Origin: Mesorhizobium sp. NZP2298
Lineage (GTDB): Bacteria; Pseudomonadota; Alphaproteobacteria; Rhizobiales; Rhizobiaceae
DNA length: 64,000 nucleotides
Reading direction: 5' to 3'
Assembly: GCF_013170825.1 (NCBI RefSeq)
Contig: NZ_CP033365.1
Location: 1,872,001 to 1,936,000 of the forward strand
The notes beneath the pieces were generated by a model. That model was not told the DNA's origin and did no database searches. It saw nothing but the letters and a program-made list of their open reading frames with translations. This document shows positions 24,883-33,469 of the stretch, in pieces. Every line of letters begins with the position of its first letter. Within the stretch, counting starts at the first letter, position 1. A program made the translations under genes and the position numbers.

Positions 24883-25266
24883 TTGAACCGCCGGGGGAGA
24901 CGCTGGAGCATGCCGGTCGCGCTTGTCGCGGCCTACCTGCTGCTGCTCCAGTCGACGCTCGGCGCGTTCGCCTTCGGCACCGGCCCGAATGCCGCGCAAC
25001 TCGACGCTTTCGGCAACGTCATCTGTACCCACGACGGCGCCACCCAGCTTCCCGGCGGTGACCAGCACCCGTCGCATCTGCCGGCCTGCTGCACACTTGG
25101 CTGCGGCATGTTTTCATCGGCCTTCGCGCCGCCGCCCGATGCCGGACTGGCCCTGGGCAGCCTTTCTTTTGAAGCGGTCGCCTTCGTCTTTCCGGCGAGC
25201 ATTCATCTCGATTTCGCGCGCGAACGCTCGCCGTCGAACCCGCGAGCGCCGCCGCTGGCGGCTTGA
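24883..25266 (+). CDS. Secreted Cys/His-rich small protein of the copper cluster (DUF2946-like)
   Basis: This protein of about 127 residues has a basic start (LNRRGRRW), a hydrophobic signal segment (PVALVAAYLLLLQSTLGAF) and a short exported part with CTHDG, HPSHLPACC and GCGM, a possible metal-binding set. It resembles the small DUF2946-type proteins found beside copper genes. The start is uncertain: TTG at 24862 or 24883 or ATG at 24910, the last with GGGGGAGA upstream. It precedes the PCuAC, YcnI and CopC-CopD genes in the same direction. Function unknown; copper association is inferred from context. Confidence 0.6.
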   Translation: MNRRGRRWSMPVALVAAYLLLLQSTLGAFAFGTGPNAAQLDAFGNVICTHDGATQLPGGDQHPSHLPACCTLGCGMFSSAFAPPPDAGLALGSLSFEAVAFVFPASIHLDFARERSPSNPRAPPLAA

Positions 25267-25363
25267 GCCTTTTTGCCCGGCGGAACCTTTCGCGGGCGCA
25301 CCCATCCAAAGACCGAATAGCTCGCGACCGGCAACGGCGCGATCATCACTTCATGGAGCAACC

Positions 25364-25906
25364 ATGTCCGATTTTTCCCCCATAGCGGCGGGCACTCCGT
25401 TCAGCCGCATTCTGTCCCACGTCAACGAGCGTCTCGGCGCTGTCGCGCTGGCGTTTGCGCTCATGCTCGTCGGCGCCCAGTCAGTCTTGGCGCATGAGTT
25501 CAAGGTCGGCGATCTCGAGATCGAGCACCCTTGGTCGCGCGCCACGCCGGCGGGCGCCAAGGTGGCCGGCGGCTATTTCACCATCATCAACAATGGCAGC
25601 ACGCCGGACCGGCTGCTGTCGATTTCCTCCGACGTTTCCGAAAAGGCCGAACTGCACGAGATGGGCGTTAAGGACGGCGTCATGACCATGCGCCCGGTTT
25701 CCGGCGGCTTGGAGGTCCCCGCGGGCGGCAAGGTGGCGCTGGCGCCGGGCGGCTATCATTTGATGTTCATCGGCCTGAAGCGGCAACCCAAGCAAGGCGA
25801 AAAATTCGCCGTCACGCTGACCTTCGAGAAGGCCGGTACAGTCAATATCGAGTTCGCCGTCGAAGGCATGGGTGAGATGGGCGGCATGGACGACCACGCC
25901 AATTGA
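25364..25906 (+). CDS. Periplasmic copper chaperone PCu(A)C
   Basis: This 180-residue exported protein has a hydrophobic signal region (about 25-43, ending VLA-HEF) and the PCuAC domain. The copper motif is present: HEM (about 102), the methionines in GVMTMRPV (about 112) and the distal HLM in GGYHLMFIGL. The C-terminus is Met/His-rich (EGMGEMGGMDDHAN), which may add metal sites. The family delivers Cu(I) to the CuA or CuB site of cytochrome oxidases. It sits upstream of a YcnI-domain gene and a CopC-CopD gene. The first 24 residues form a long n-region; an internal start is not obvious. Confidence 0.88.
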   Translation: MSDFSPIAAGTPFSRILSHVNERLGAVALAFALMLVGAQSVLAHEFKVGDLEIEHPWSRATPAGAKVAGGYFTIINNGSTPDRLLSISSDVSEKAELHEMGVKDGVMTMRPVSGGLEVPAGGKVALAPGGYHLMFIGLKRQPKQGEKFAVTLTFEKAGTVNIEFAVEGMGEMGGMDDHAN

Positions 25907-25945
25907 TCGCGCCAATCTGCAAATTTTGAAATCTGAGGGACCATC

Positions 25946-26464
25946 ATGAACAAGTATTTTTTGTCGGCCGCAGCGCTTCTGGTGTTGGGGACAAATGCCG
26001 CCTTCGCGCACATCACGCTCGAAACCCAGGAGGCGCCCGTCGGCTCGACCTACAAGGCAGTGTTGCGCGTGCCGCATGGCTGCGACGGCAAGGCGACGAC
26101 CGCCGTGCGCGTGCAGATTCCGGAAGGGGTGATCGCGGTGAAGCCGATGCCGAAGGCGGGCTGGACGCTGCAGACCAAGAAGGGCAAATATGAAAAATCC
26201 TACCAGCTCTATGGTCAGGCGGTGAGCGACGGCGTCAAGGAAGTCGACTGGAGCGGCGGCAATCTGCCGGATGAATTCTACGACGAGTTCGTCTTCCGCG
26301 CGACGCTGACGGCGGATCTGCCCGTTGGCCAGAAGCTCTATTTCCCCGTGGTGCAGGAATGCGACGGCGCCGCTGACCGCTGGATCGAGATCCCGGCGGC
26401 AGGGCAGGATGAAGATGCGCTGGAGAACCCGGCGCCCGGCATCAAGCTCACGCCAAAGAAATAG
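25946..26464 (+). CDS. YcnI-like (DUF1775) exported copper-binding protein
   Basis: This 172-residue protein has a clear signal peptide (MNKYFLSAAALLVLGTNAAFA) and begins after cleavage with HITLETQEAPVG. The N-terminal histidine is the known start of the copper site in YcnI proteins. Other landmarks are RVPHGCDG (about 42) and FVVQ/FPVVQECDG near 128. It lies 39 nt after the PCuAC gene and before copC-copD, a pairing common in proteobacteria. The role is probably periplasmic copper binding or delivery. Confidence 0.88.
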   Translation: MNKYFLSAAALLVLGTNAAFAHITLETQEAPVGSTYKAVLRVPHGCDGKATTAVRVQIPEGVIAVKPMPKAGWTLQTKKGKYEKSYQLYGQAVSDGVKEVDWSGGNLPDEFYDEFVFRATLTADLPVGQKLYFPVVQECDGAADRWIEIPAAGQDEDALENPAPGIKLTPKK

Positions 26465-26520
26465 TTTTTCTCCCTGGCGCGCTCTGCTTGCCGGAGCGCG
26501 CCGCATCCCCGTGGCATGGC

Positions 26521-28149
26521 ATGACCGCAACATCCTCTCGAATGGTCGATACCACCAGCAAGTTCGTCGGCTGGATTGCCGGCGGGCTGCTGGCCCTGCT
26601 CATGGCGCTCATCGTCATCACCTCGACCAGTCAGGCCTTTGCCCATGCGGCGCTGATCAAGACCGACCCGTCCGACGGGGCGGTCCTGGCGCAGACTCCG
26701 AAGCAATTCTCGCTAACCTTCAGCGAGCCGGTTTCGCCCCTGGTACTGACCCTGGTAAAGCCCGACGGCACGCCTGTCCCGCTGACATCCTTCCGGCTCA
26801 GCGATCAGACGGTCGAGATCGACAATCCGCAAGCGCTCAAAACCGGCACGCATGTGCTGAGCTGGCGCGTCATCTCCGCCGATGGTCATCCGGTCGGCGG
26901 TTCGCTGCTGTTTTCCATTGGCGCGCCAAGCGAGCCGCCGGCCGCGTCCGAAGCCGTCGACTGGCCGCTGCGGTCGGCGATCTGGATCGGCAAGGTCTTT
27001 CTCTACACCGGCCTCTTCTTCGGCGTCGGTGGCGCGTTCGCCCTTGCCTGGCTGGCTGGCGAGGGACGCGCCGGTCAACGCTTTGTTGCGGCCGCGATCC
27101 TGTGCGGGCTGATGGCGGCACCCTTGTCGCTCGGCTTTCAGGGGCTCGATGCGCTAGGAGCGCCGCTTTCCCATCTGGCACAGCCGGTGATCTGGCGGAC
27201 CGGGCTCGGCACCAGCTTCGGCTGGACGGTGCTGGTCGCCCTGATCGCGCTGGGACTCGGTCTGCTGTCGCTGGCCGGACCGCGTGTTGCCGCCAAGCCG
27301 TTTGGCCTTGCCGGCCTTGCCGGCGTCGGCGTTGCGCTTGCCGCCAGCGGCCACGCCAGCGCGGCCGAGCCGCAATGGCTGACGCGGCCCATGGTGTTTG
27401 TGCATGGCGCCGGCATCGCCTTCTGGGCCGGCGCCCTGGTGCCGCTCGGTCTCGCGCTGAAGCGGCAAACGGCCGACGCTTTCCTGCGCCGCTTCTCCTC
27501 GGCGATCCTGCCTGTCGTGGCCGTGCTTGCCGCGGCCGGTGTCGTGCTTGCCGTCATCCAGGTGCAGACGCCCTTGGCCTTGATTGGCACTGCCTATGGC
27601 CGGCTGCTGCTGGTCAAGCTGGCGCTGCTGGTCTTCCTGTTCACGCTGGCGGCCGTCAATCGCTGGAAACTCACCGCCTCGGCCGAGGCAGGATCCACGG
27701 AGGTGCAGCGCAGGCTCACCCGCTCGATCGGCGTCGAAACGCTGATCGTGCTGGCGATCTTCGGCGTTGCCGCGGGCTGGCGCTTCACGCCGCCGCCACG
27801 GGCCCTGGCGATCGCGGCGGCGCAGCCGGTTTCGGTCCATATCCATGCCCTGCAGGCGATGGCCGATCTCAGCATCACGCCGGGCCATGCCGGGCCTGTC
27901 GCCGCCTCGATGATCATCATGACCGGTGATTTCGGGCCGCTCGACGCCAAGGAAGTGACGCTGGTGCTGTCGAAGCCCGATTCCGGCATCGAATCGCTGA
28001 AGCGCGCGGCGACCAAGCCCGGAGACGGCAGCTGGCGTGTCGACAACCTCGTCATACCGGTTCCCGGGCGCTGGACGGTGCGCCTCGACATCCTGGTCTC
28101 GGACTTCGAGATCGTGAAGATCGAGGCCCCGGTGGACATCAGGCCGTGA
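26521..28149 (+). CDS. CopC-CopD fusion copper-handling protein with C-terminal periplasmic domain
   Basis: This protein of about 542 residues has a signal-anchor, then a CopC domain (about 42-140) with the mature AHAALIKTDPSDGA start and SADGHPVGGS, both copper-site regions. A CopD membrane domain with about eight segments follows (about 155-420), with a conserved FVHGAGIAFWAGAL. The last 110 residues form a beta-rich periplasmic tail resembling FixH/YtkA-type domains. ATG starts at 26521 and 26542 are possible; neither has a strong ribosome binding site. It probably imports or holds copper for oxidase assembly together with PCuAC and YcnI. Confidence 0.86.
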   Translation: MTATSSRMVDTTSKFVGWIAGGLLALLMALIVITSTSQAFAHAALIKTDPSDGAVLAQTPKQFSLTFSEPVSPLVLTLVKPDGTPVPLTSFRLSDQTVEIDNPQALKTGTHVLSWRVISADGHPVGGSLLFSIGAPSEPPAASEAVDWPLRSAIWIGKVFLYTGLFFGVGGAFALAWLAGEGRAGQRFVAAAILCGLMAAPLSLGFQGLDALGAPLSHLAQPVIWRTGLGTSFGWTVLVALIALGLGLLSLAGPRVAAKPFGLAGLAGVGVALAASGHASAAEPQWLTRPMVFVHGAGIAFWAGALVPLGLALKRQTADAFLRRFSSAILPVVAVLAAAGVVLAVIQVQTPLALIGTAYGRLLLVKLALLVFLFTLAAVNRWKLTASAEAGSTEVQRRLTRSIGVETLIVLAIFGVAAGWRFTPPPRALAIAAAQPVSVHIHALQAMADLSITPGHAGPVAASMIIMTGDFGPLDAKEVTLVLSKPDSGIESLKRAATKPGDGSWRVDNLVIPVPGRWTVRLDILVSDFEIVKIEAPVDIRP

Positions 28150-28212
28150 TGGTCTATATGGCCGCTTGCGACGCGGTCAGTGTCCTGCTTGCAACACAAA
28201 TCGGCGAGGCGG

Positions 28213-28238
28213 TTGACGCGGCCCGAAAGGCCCGTCAA
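28213..28238 (+). terminator. Possible terminator after copC-copD
   Basis: TTGACG-c-GGCC pairs with GGCC-CGTCAA around a CGAAA loop, about 65 nt after the stop. Only a weak T-rich tail (TCATCTT) follows. An imperfect 18-bp tandem repeat (GGAAGAGTGG... twice) lies just downstream at about 28245-28280, before the gnd start. Confidence 0.4.
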
Positions 28239-28330
28239 TCATCTTGGGAAGAGTGGGCATCTCGGAAAGAGTGGACATCCCACCAAATCGCGGGCTCCAA
28301 CCAACAAGATCCGAAAGCAGGGAAGAAACG

Positions 28331-29758
28331 ATGGAAAAAGCCGAAATCGGCCTGATCGGCCTTGGCACGATGGGCTCCAACCTGGCGCTCAACATCGCCG
28401 AGCACGGGCACCGGATCGCCGTCTTCAACCGCACAAGGGCGCGCACCGACGCCTTCGTCGAAAATGCCGGCGCGCTGAAGGACATGGTCGTTCCCTGCTA
28501 CAGCCTGGAGGAACTTGCCGCAGCGATCCGGCCGCCGCGTCCGATCATCATCATGGTGCTGGCCGGCAAGCCGGTCGACGAACAGATCGAAGCCCTGCGC
28601 GGCGTGCTGTCCAGCAACGACATCGTCATCGACGCCGGCAATGCCAATTTCCGCGATACGATGCGGCGCTTCTCCGAACTGTCCGGCTCGGGCCTGACCT
28701 TCATCGGCATGGGCGTGTCCGGCGGCGAGGAGGGCGCGCGCCATGGCCCGTCGATCATGGTCGGTGGCACGGAAGATAGTTGGAAGCGCGTGGAGAAGGT
28801 GCTGACCGCCATCTCCGCCAAGTTCAAGGACGAGCCCTGTGCCGCCTGGCTCGGCACTGACGGTGCCGGGCATTTCGTCAAGACCATCCACAACGGCATC
28901 GAATATGCCGACATGCAGATGATCGCCGAGATTTACGGCATTCTGCGGGACGGCCTCGGCATGGGGCCGAAGGAGATCGGCACGGTCTTTGAAAACTGGA
29001 ACAAGGGCCGGCTCAACTCCTACCTGATCGAGATCACCGCCAAGGTACTGGCGGCCGACGATCCCAAGACCGGCAAGCCGGTGGTCGACATCATCCTCGA
29101 TCGCGCGGGCCAGAAGGGCACCGGCAAATGGTCTGTCATCGAGGCGCAGCAGCTCGGCATTCCGGCGACCGCGATCGAGGCCGCGGTGGCGGCGCGTGTT
29201 CTGTCGTCGATCAAGGACGAGCGGCAGGCGGCGGAAAAAGCCTATGGGACTATCGGCGTGGCGAAGATTTCCGGCGACAAGGATGCATTGCTGAAAGACC
29301 TCGAACTGGCGCTGTTCGCCGGCAAGATCGCCGCCTATGCGCAGGGTTTTGCCGTGATGAGCGGTGCCTCCAAGGAGTTCAACTGGAACCTGCCGATGCC
29401 GACCATCGCCAAGATCTGGCGCGCCGGCTGCATTATCCGCTCGCAGATGCTGGATACGATGGCAGAGGCCTTCAGCAGCGGCGGCGCTTCAACCAACCTT
29501 TTGATGGCGCCGGCTTTCATCCGCTTGATGCAGGAGGCGCATCCGTCGCTGCGACGTATCGTGGCAAGGGCTTCCGAAGCCGGCGCGCCGGTGCCGGCGC
29601 TGTCTTCCGCGCTTGCCTATTTCGACAGCTATCGCCAGGGCCGCGGCACCTCGAACCTGATCCAGGCGCAGCGCGACTTCTTCGGCGCGCACGGCTTCGA
29701 ACGCATCGGCGAGCAGGGGGCTTTCCACGGTCCCTGGGGCAGCGGCGCGGCTGGCTGA
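28331..29758 (+). CDS. gnd: 6-phosphogluconate dehydrogenase, decarboxylating
   Basis: This 475-residue cytoplasmic enzyme of the pentose phosphate pathway converts 6-phosphogluconate to ribulose 5-phosphate with NADP. It shows the Rossmann loop GLIGLGTMGSN (about 7-17), the substrate signature GVSGGEEGARHGPSIM (about 129-144), catalytic Lys and neighbours in HFVKTIHNGIEYADMQ (about 182-197), and a C-terminal segment with RDFFGAHGFER. The length is that of the classic long-chain Gnd. The ATG at 28331 has GGGAAG upstream. It stands alone between the copper genes and the LacI cluster. Confidence 0.95.
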   Translation: MEKAEIGLIGLGTMGSNLALNIAEHGHRIAVFNRTRARTDAFVENAGALKDMVVPCYSLEELAAAIRPPRPIIIMVLAGKPVDEQIEALRGVLSSNDIVIDAGNANFRDTMRRFSELSGSGLTFIGMGVSGGEEGARHGPSIMVGGTEDSWKRVEKVLTAISAKFKDEPCAAWLGTDGAGHFVKTIHNGIEYADMQMIAEIYGILRDGLGMGPKEIGTVFENWNKGRLNSYLIEITAKVLAADDPKTGKPVVDIILDRAGQKGTGKWSVIEAQQLGIPATAIEAAVAARVLSSIKDERQAAEKAYGTIGVAKISGDKDALLKDLELALFAGKIAAYAQGFAVMSGASKEFNWNLPMPTIAKIWRAGCIIRSQMLDTMAEAFSSGGASTNLLMAPAFIRLMQEAHPSLRRIVARASEAGAPVPALSSALAYFDSYRQGRGTSNLIQAQRDFFGAHGFERIGEQGAFHGPWGSGAAG

Positions 29759-29784
29759 AACAGGGCCGCCCCGCAAATGGCGGT

Positions 29785-29815
29785 TTGGCCTGAGCTGATG
29801 CTCAGGTCGGGCCAA
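29785..29815. terminator. Hairpin between convergent gnd and lacI-type genes
   Basis: CCTGAGC-TGAT-GCTCAGG forms a perfect inner stem, with outer TTGGC/GCCAA pairing. It lies in the 58-nt gap between two convergent stops and could act on both strands. It has no U-run. Confidence 0.4.
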
Positions 29816-29816
29816 G

Positions 29817-30860
29817 TCAGCCGCGATAGGGCAGAACCTCGCTTGGCTTGCTCAGCGTCTGCAATGAGCCGGGCGCGGCGCCTCCGATCCAGCCGAGCAC
29901 GGCGCGGGCAAGCTCGGAGCCGGCCAGCCGGAAGCTCTCGTTGACGACGAGCAGTTCCCGCCGGAACAGATGCAGCAACTCCGAGGATTGTTTCGACACC
30001 ACGTCGACGTCGCGGCCGAGCTTGAGGCCGGCATCCTCGATGCCGGCCACGATGGCGAGCGTGGCGGCGGCGGCGCTGCTGACAAAACCGTCCGGCCGGT
30101 CCTTGCGCCGCATCAATTGCGCGGTCCGCATCCTGATCTGCTCGATCGATTGATCGATGGAAACGGTGTTGAACGGCACCTCGCTGGCGCCGACTTCACT
30201 CAGAGCATCGACGAAGCCGTTCACCGTATGGCCGTAATAGGTGAGGCCAACGGGCGGCGTGACAAGGGCAAGGCGGCTGCGGCCCTTGCCGGCGAGATAG
30301 CGCACAGCCTCGTTCGCAAAGGCGTAGTTGTCGAAATCATGATAGGGATGCACCAGCCCCATGTCGGTGCGGCCATGCGTGGCAAAGGGAATGCCGCGCT
30401 CCAGCATGTAGCGGGCCCGGGGATCGTTCGGCTGCGTGCGGGAGATGATGACGCCGTCGGCTGAGCCGGTCTCGACCAGATAGCGCACCGGATCCAGCGG
30501 ATCCTGCGAGCGCGAGTATGGCGTGACGATCAGGTGGTAGGGCGTGTCGGCGATGACCTCGGTCACGCCATAGATGATATCCGAGACGAAGCTCATGAGC
30601 TCGTGCTCGGTGTTCAGCACAAGACTGATCACATTGGTCTTGCCGGTTCTGAGCCTGACGCCGGCGCGATTCGGGCGGTAGCCGATCTGCTTGGCGACGA
30701 GCTGGACACGCCGCCTGGTCTCGGCGCCGATCTCCGGCGCGTCCTTCAGCGCACGAGACACGGTGGTGACGCCAAGCCCGGTCATGAAGGCGAGCGTCTT
30801 CAACGTCGGCCGTTCCTGCGCCGACGCTTCCTCGTTCCTGTCCGTACGTTGTCTGTCCAT
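29817..30860 (-). CDS. LacI-family transcriptional regulator of the adjacent sugar ABC operon
   Basis: This 347-residue regulator has a LacI helix-turn-helix (about 18-68: PTLKTLAFMTGLGVTTVSRAL ... IGYRPNRAGVRLRTGKT) and a periplasmic-binding-like ligand domain (about 75-340). It is divergent from the binding-protein gene at 31255. Two near-identical 14-bp operators, CTGAAACGTTACAG and CTGTAACGTTTCAG, lie before it and before the transporter, which supports autoregulation and control of the sugar operon. The inducer is presumably the imported sugar. Confidence 0.9.
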   Translation of the reverse strand: MDRQRTDRNEEASAQERPTLKTLAFMTGLGVTTVSRALKDAPEIGAETRRRVQLVAKQIGYRPNRAGVRLRTGKTNVISLVLNTEHELMSFVSDIIYGVTEVIADTPYHLIVTPYSRSQDPLDPVRYLVETGSADGVIISRTQPNDPRARYMLERGIPFATHGRTDMGLVHPYHDFDNYAFANEAVRYLAGKGRSRLALVTPPVGLTYYGHTVNGFVDALSEVGASEVPFNTVSIDQSIEQIRMRTAQLMRRKDRPDGFVSSAAAATLAIVAGIEDAGLKLGRDVDVVSKQSSELLHLFRRELLVVNESFRLAGSELARAVLGWIGGAAPGSLQTLSKPSEVLPYRG

Positions 30861-30959
30861 TCGTCCCGCCCGTCAGGCGCATAGCAGTCGCCGGGCGGCC
30901 CGGCAATCTTCGCGATTGCCGCGAAGCACGATTTTCAAGCCCGGCAATGCGTCAATATA

Positions 30960-30973
30960 CTGAAACGTTACAG
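30960..30973. promoter_or_regulatory. LacI-type operator near the regulator gene
   Basis: CTGAAACGTTACAG has the central CG and the TGAAACG/CGTTACA symmetry of LacI-family sites. It lies 100 nt upstream of the regulator start and matches the site at 31223-31236, read in opposite orientation, at every position. Confidence 0.7.
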
Positions 30974-31222
30974 ATTGCCAATCTCGTTGCGCCGATGACG
31001 AATTTACGCCCCGTGAAATTCCTTTGAGAATCCAAGGTCAAACGCCATTTTGGCATGCTCCTTGCGATTTTCATGACCTCATTGCCTGTTTTGCGCTGCG
31101 ATTGCTCATATTGCGACGCACAATGAGGCGGTCGATCGAGGTATTTTATTCGCGACCTGGAAAAATACCTGACGGCTTTACGCCCGGGGTTGCGCCATCC
31201 GCGCAATTGCCGTATCGAAAAT

Positions 31223-31236
31223 CTGTAACGTTTCAG
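31223..31236. promoter_or_regulatory. LacI-type operator before the sugar-binding protein gene
   Basis: CTGTAACGTTTCAG is the exact reverse complement of the site at 30960-30973. It ends 18 nt before the ATG at 31255, overlapping the region just upstream of the ribosome binding site GGGAGGA, a position suited to direct repression. Confidence 0.7.
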
Positions 31237-31254
31237 ATTCTGGGAGGAACCGAA

Positions 31255-32493
31255 ATGCGATACAAATTTCTGACCGCCGCGCTGGCGGCAACGGCCGCGC
31301 TACAGTTCGCCGGCCCGGCGGCGGCGACGGACCTGGAAGTCACTCATTGGTGGACTTCCGGTGGCGAGGCGGCGGCGGTCGCCGAACTCGCCAAGGCTTT
31401 CGATGCCACGGGCAATCACTGGGTCGACGGCGCGATTGCCGGGTCCGGCGGCACCGCGCGGCCGATCATGATCAGCCGCATCACCGGCGGCGACCCGATG
31501 GGCGCCACCCAGTTCAATCACGGACGGCAAGCGGAGGAACTGGTGCAGGCCGGCCTGATGCGCGACCTGACCGATGTCGCCACCAAGGGCAAATGGACCG
31601 AGGTCGTGCGGCCGAAGAGCCTGCTCGACAGCTGCACCATCGACGGCAAGATCTACTGCGTGCCGGTCAACATCCATTCCTGGCAGTGGCTGTGGCTGTC
31701 CAATGCCGCGTTCGAGAAGGCCGGCGTGCCGGTGCCGAAGGACTGGAATGAGTATGTGGCGGCCGCGCCGGCGCTGGAGAAGGCAGGCATTGTCCCGCTG
31801 GCGGTGGGCGGGCAGGCCTGGCAGTCGTCCGGCGCCTTCGACGTGCTGCTTGCCGCGGTCGGCGGCACCGACACCTTCCTCAAGGTCTACAAGGACAAGG
31901 ACGCCAAGTTCGCGGCCGGTCCGGAAGTCGCCAAGGTGTTCAAAGCGGCCGACGATGCGCGCAAGATGGCCAAGAACACCAATGTGCAGGACTGGAACCA
32001 GGCCACCAACATGGTCATCACCGGCAAGGCCGGCGGCCAGATCATGGGCGATTGGGCGCAAGGCGAGTTCCAGGTCGCTGGCAAGACCGCCGGCAAGGAC
32101 TATACCTGCCTTCCCGGCCTTGGCCTTAACGAGGTCATCGCCACGGGTGGCGATGCCTTCTACTTCCCGTTGCTCAAGGATGGCGACAAGGCCAAGGCGC
32201 AGGAAGTGCTGGCCGAGACCTTGCTCGATCCCAAGACCCAGGTCGCCTTCAATCTCAAGAAAGGCTCGCTGCCGGTGCGTGGCGACGTCGACCTCAACGC
32301 GGCCAACGATTGCATGAAGAAAGGCCTCGCCATCCTGGCCAAGGGCGCCGTCATCCCCTGGACCGACCAGCTGCTTTCGCAGGACAGCCAGAAGCAGAAG
32401 GAGGACCTATTCTCGGAGTTCTTCGCCAAGCCGGAGATGACCGTGGAAGAGGCGCAGAAGCGCTTCGCCGACATCATCGCCACGGCTGACTGA
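31255..32493 (+). CDS. Sugar ABC transporter substrate-binding protein (CUT1 type)
   Basis: This 412-residue periplasmic protein has a signal peptide (about 1-24, ending PAAA-TD) and a family-1 extracellular solute-binding fold. Landmarks are LEVTHWWTSGGEAAAVAELA (about 26-45) and conserved tryptophans near NIHSWQWLWLS (about 140), typical of glucose/mannose-type CUT1 binding proteins. GGGAGGA precedes the ATG. It is the first gene of an operon with two permeases and an ATPase, under the LacI-type operator. The ligand is unknown; relatives bind glucose or glucosides. Confidence 0.92.
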   Translation: MRYKFLTAALAATAALQFAGPAAATDLEVTHWWTSGGEAAAVAELAKAFDATGNHWVDGAIAGSGGTARPIMISRITGGDPMGATQFNHGRQAEELVQAGLMRDLTDVATKGKWTEVVRPKSLLDSCTIDGKIYCVPVNIHSWQWLWLSNAAFEKAGVPVPKDWNEYVAAAPALEKAGIVPLAVGGQAWQSSGAFDVLLAAVGGTDTFLKVYKDKDAKFAAGPEVAKVFKAADDARKMAKNTNVQDWNQATNMVITGKAGGQIMGDWAQGEFQVAGKTAGKDYTCLPGLGLNEVIATGGDAFYFPLLKDGDKAKAQEVLAETLLDPKTQVAFNLKKGSLPVRGDVDLNAANDCMKKGLAILAKGAVIPWTDQLLSQDSQKQKEDLFSEFFAKPEMTVEEAQKRFADIIATAD

Positions 32494-32510
32494 CCGCCCG
32501 GATCCTCCCA

Positions 32511-32542
32511 ACTCCCGGTCTTGCAGGCGCAGGACCGGGAGT
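32511..32542 (+). terminator. Hairpin between the binding-protein and permease genes
   Basis: Perfect 10-bp arms ACTCCCGGTC / GACCGGGAGT enclose a 12-nt loop in the 82-nt gap after the binding-protein stop. No U-run follows. It is placed exactly like the hairpins after the other two binding-protein genes and probably sets the excess of binding protein over membrane components. Confidence 0.55.
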
Positions 32543-32575
32543 GACCACCTTACCCCCTTCAACGCGGCTGGCGAG

Positions 32576-33469
32576 ATGAGCAAGAGCGAACGCCCGAACC
32601 AGCTTTTTCGCAACCTCAATGCGAAGATCGCTTCGATCCCGATGATCCTCACCGCGCTGGTGGTGTTCGTCGGCGGCACGGCGTGGACGGTGCTCTATTC
32701 CTTCACCAATTCGAAGTTGCTGCCGCGGCTGAACTTCGTCGGCCTTGACCAGTATTACCGGTTGTGGGCGACGCCGCGCTGGCTGATTTCGATCGAGAAT
32801 CTTCTGATCTACGGCGTGATCTCGCTGGTGTTCTCGCTGGTGATCGGTTTCATTCTGGCGGCGCTGCTCGACCAGAAGATCCGCTTCGAGGACACGTTTC
32901 GCACCATCTTCCTCTATCCCTTCGCGTTGTCCTTCATCGTGACCGGCCTTGTCTGGCAATGGCTGCTCAATCCGGATTTCGGAATCCAGGGCGTGATACG
33001 AAGCCTCGGCTGGACGAGCTTCAATTTCGATCCGCTCTACAATTCCAGCATCGTCATCTACGGCATATCGATCGCGGCACTCTGGCAAGGCACCGGGCTC
33101 ATCATGTGCCTGATGCTGGCCGGCCTGCGCGGCATAGACGAGGATATCTGGAAGGCCGCCCGGGTGGACGGGATACCGATGTGGAAGACCTATCTGTTCA
33201 TCATCATCCCGATGATGCGGCCGGTCTTCATCACCACGCTGGTCATCATCGCGTCGGGCATCGTCAAGGTCTACGACCTCGTCGTCGCCCAGACCAGTGG
33301 CGGGCCGGGCATCGCCTCCGAAGTGCCGGCAAAATATGTCTACGACTACATGTTCTTCGCCCAGAATCTCGGCCAGGGCTTTGCCGCCTCGACCATGATG
33401 CTGCTCTCGGTGATGATCGTCATCGTCCCGTGGGCCTATCTCGAATTCGGAGGCAGGAAACGTGTCTGA
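32576..33469 (+). CDS. Sugar ABC transporter permease (MalF type)
   Basis: This 297-residue inner-membrane protein has six predicted segments and the EAA loop DEDIWKAARVDGIPMWKTYLFIIIP (about 190-214). It overlaps the second permease gene by 8 nt. It forms the transport channel with the MalG-type partner. Confidence 0.92.
   Translation: MSKSERPNQLFRNLNAKIASIPMILTALVVFVGGTAWTVLYSFTNSKLLPRLNFVGLDQYYRLWATPRWLISIENLLIYGVISLVFSLVIGFILAALLDQKIRFEDTFRTIFLYPFALSFIVTGLVWQWLLNPDFGIQGVIRSLGWTSFNFDPLYNSSIVIYGISIAALWQGTGLIMCLMLAGLRGIDEDIWKAARVDGIPMWKTYLFIIIPMMRPVFITTLVIIASGIVKVYDLVVAQTSGGPGIASEVPAKYVYDYMFFAQNLGQGFAASTMMLLSVMIVIVPWAYLEFGGRKRV

Noticed and set aside
28245..28280. Tandem 18-bp repeat before gnd as a CRISPR or iteron array
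   Set aside because: Only two imperfect copies without spacers; no cas gene or replication gene is near.
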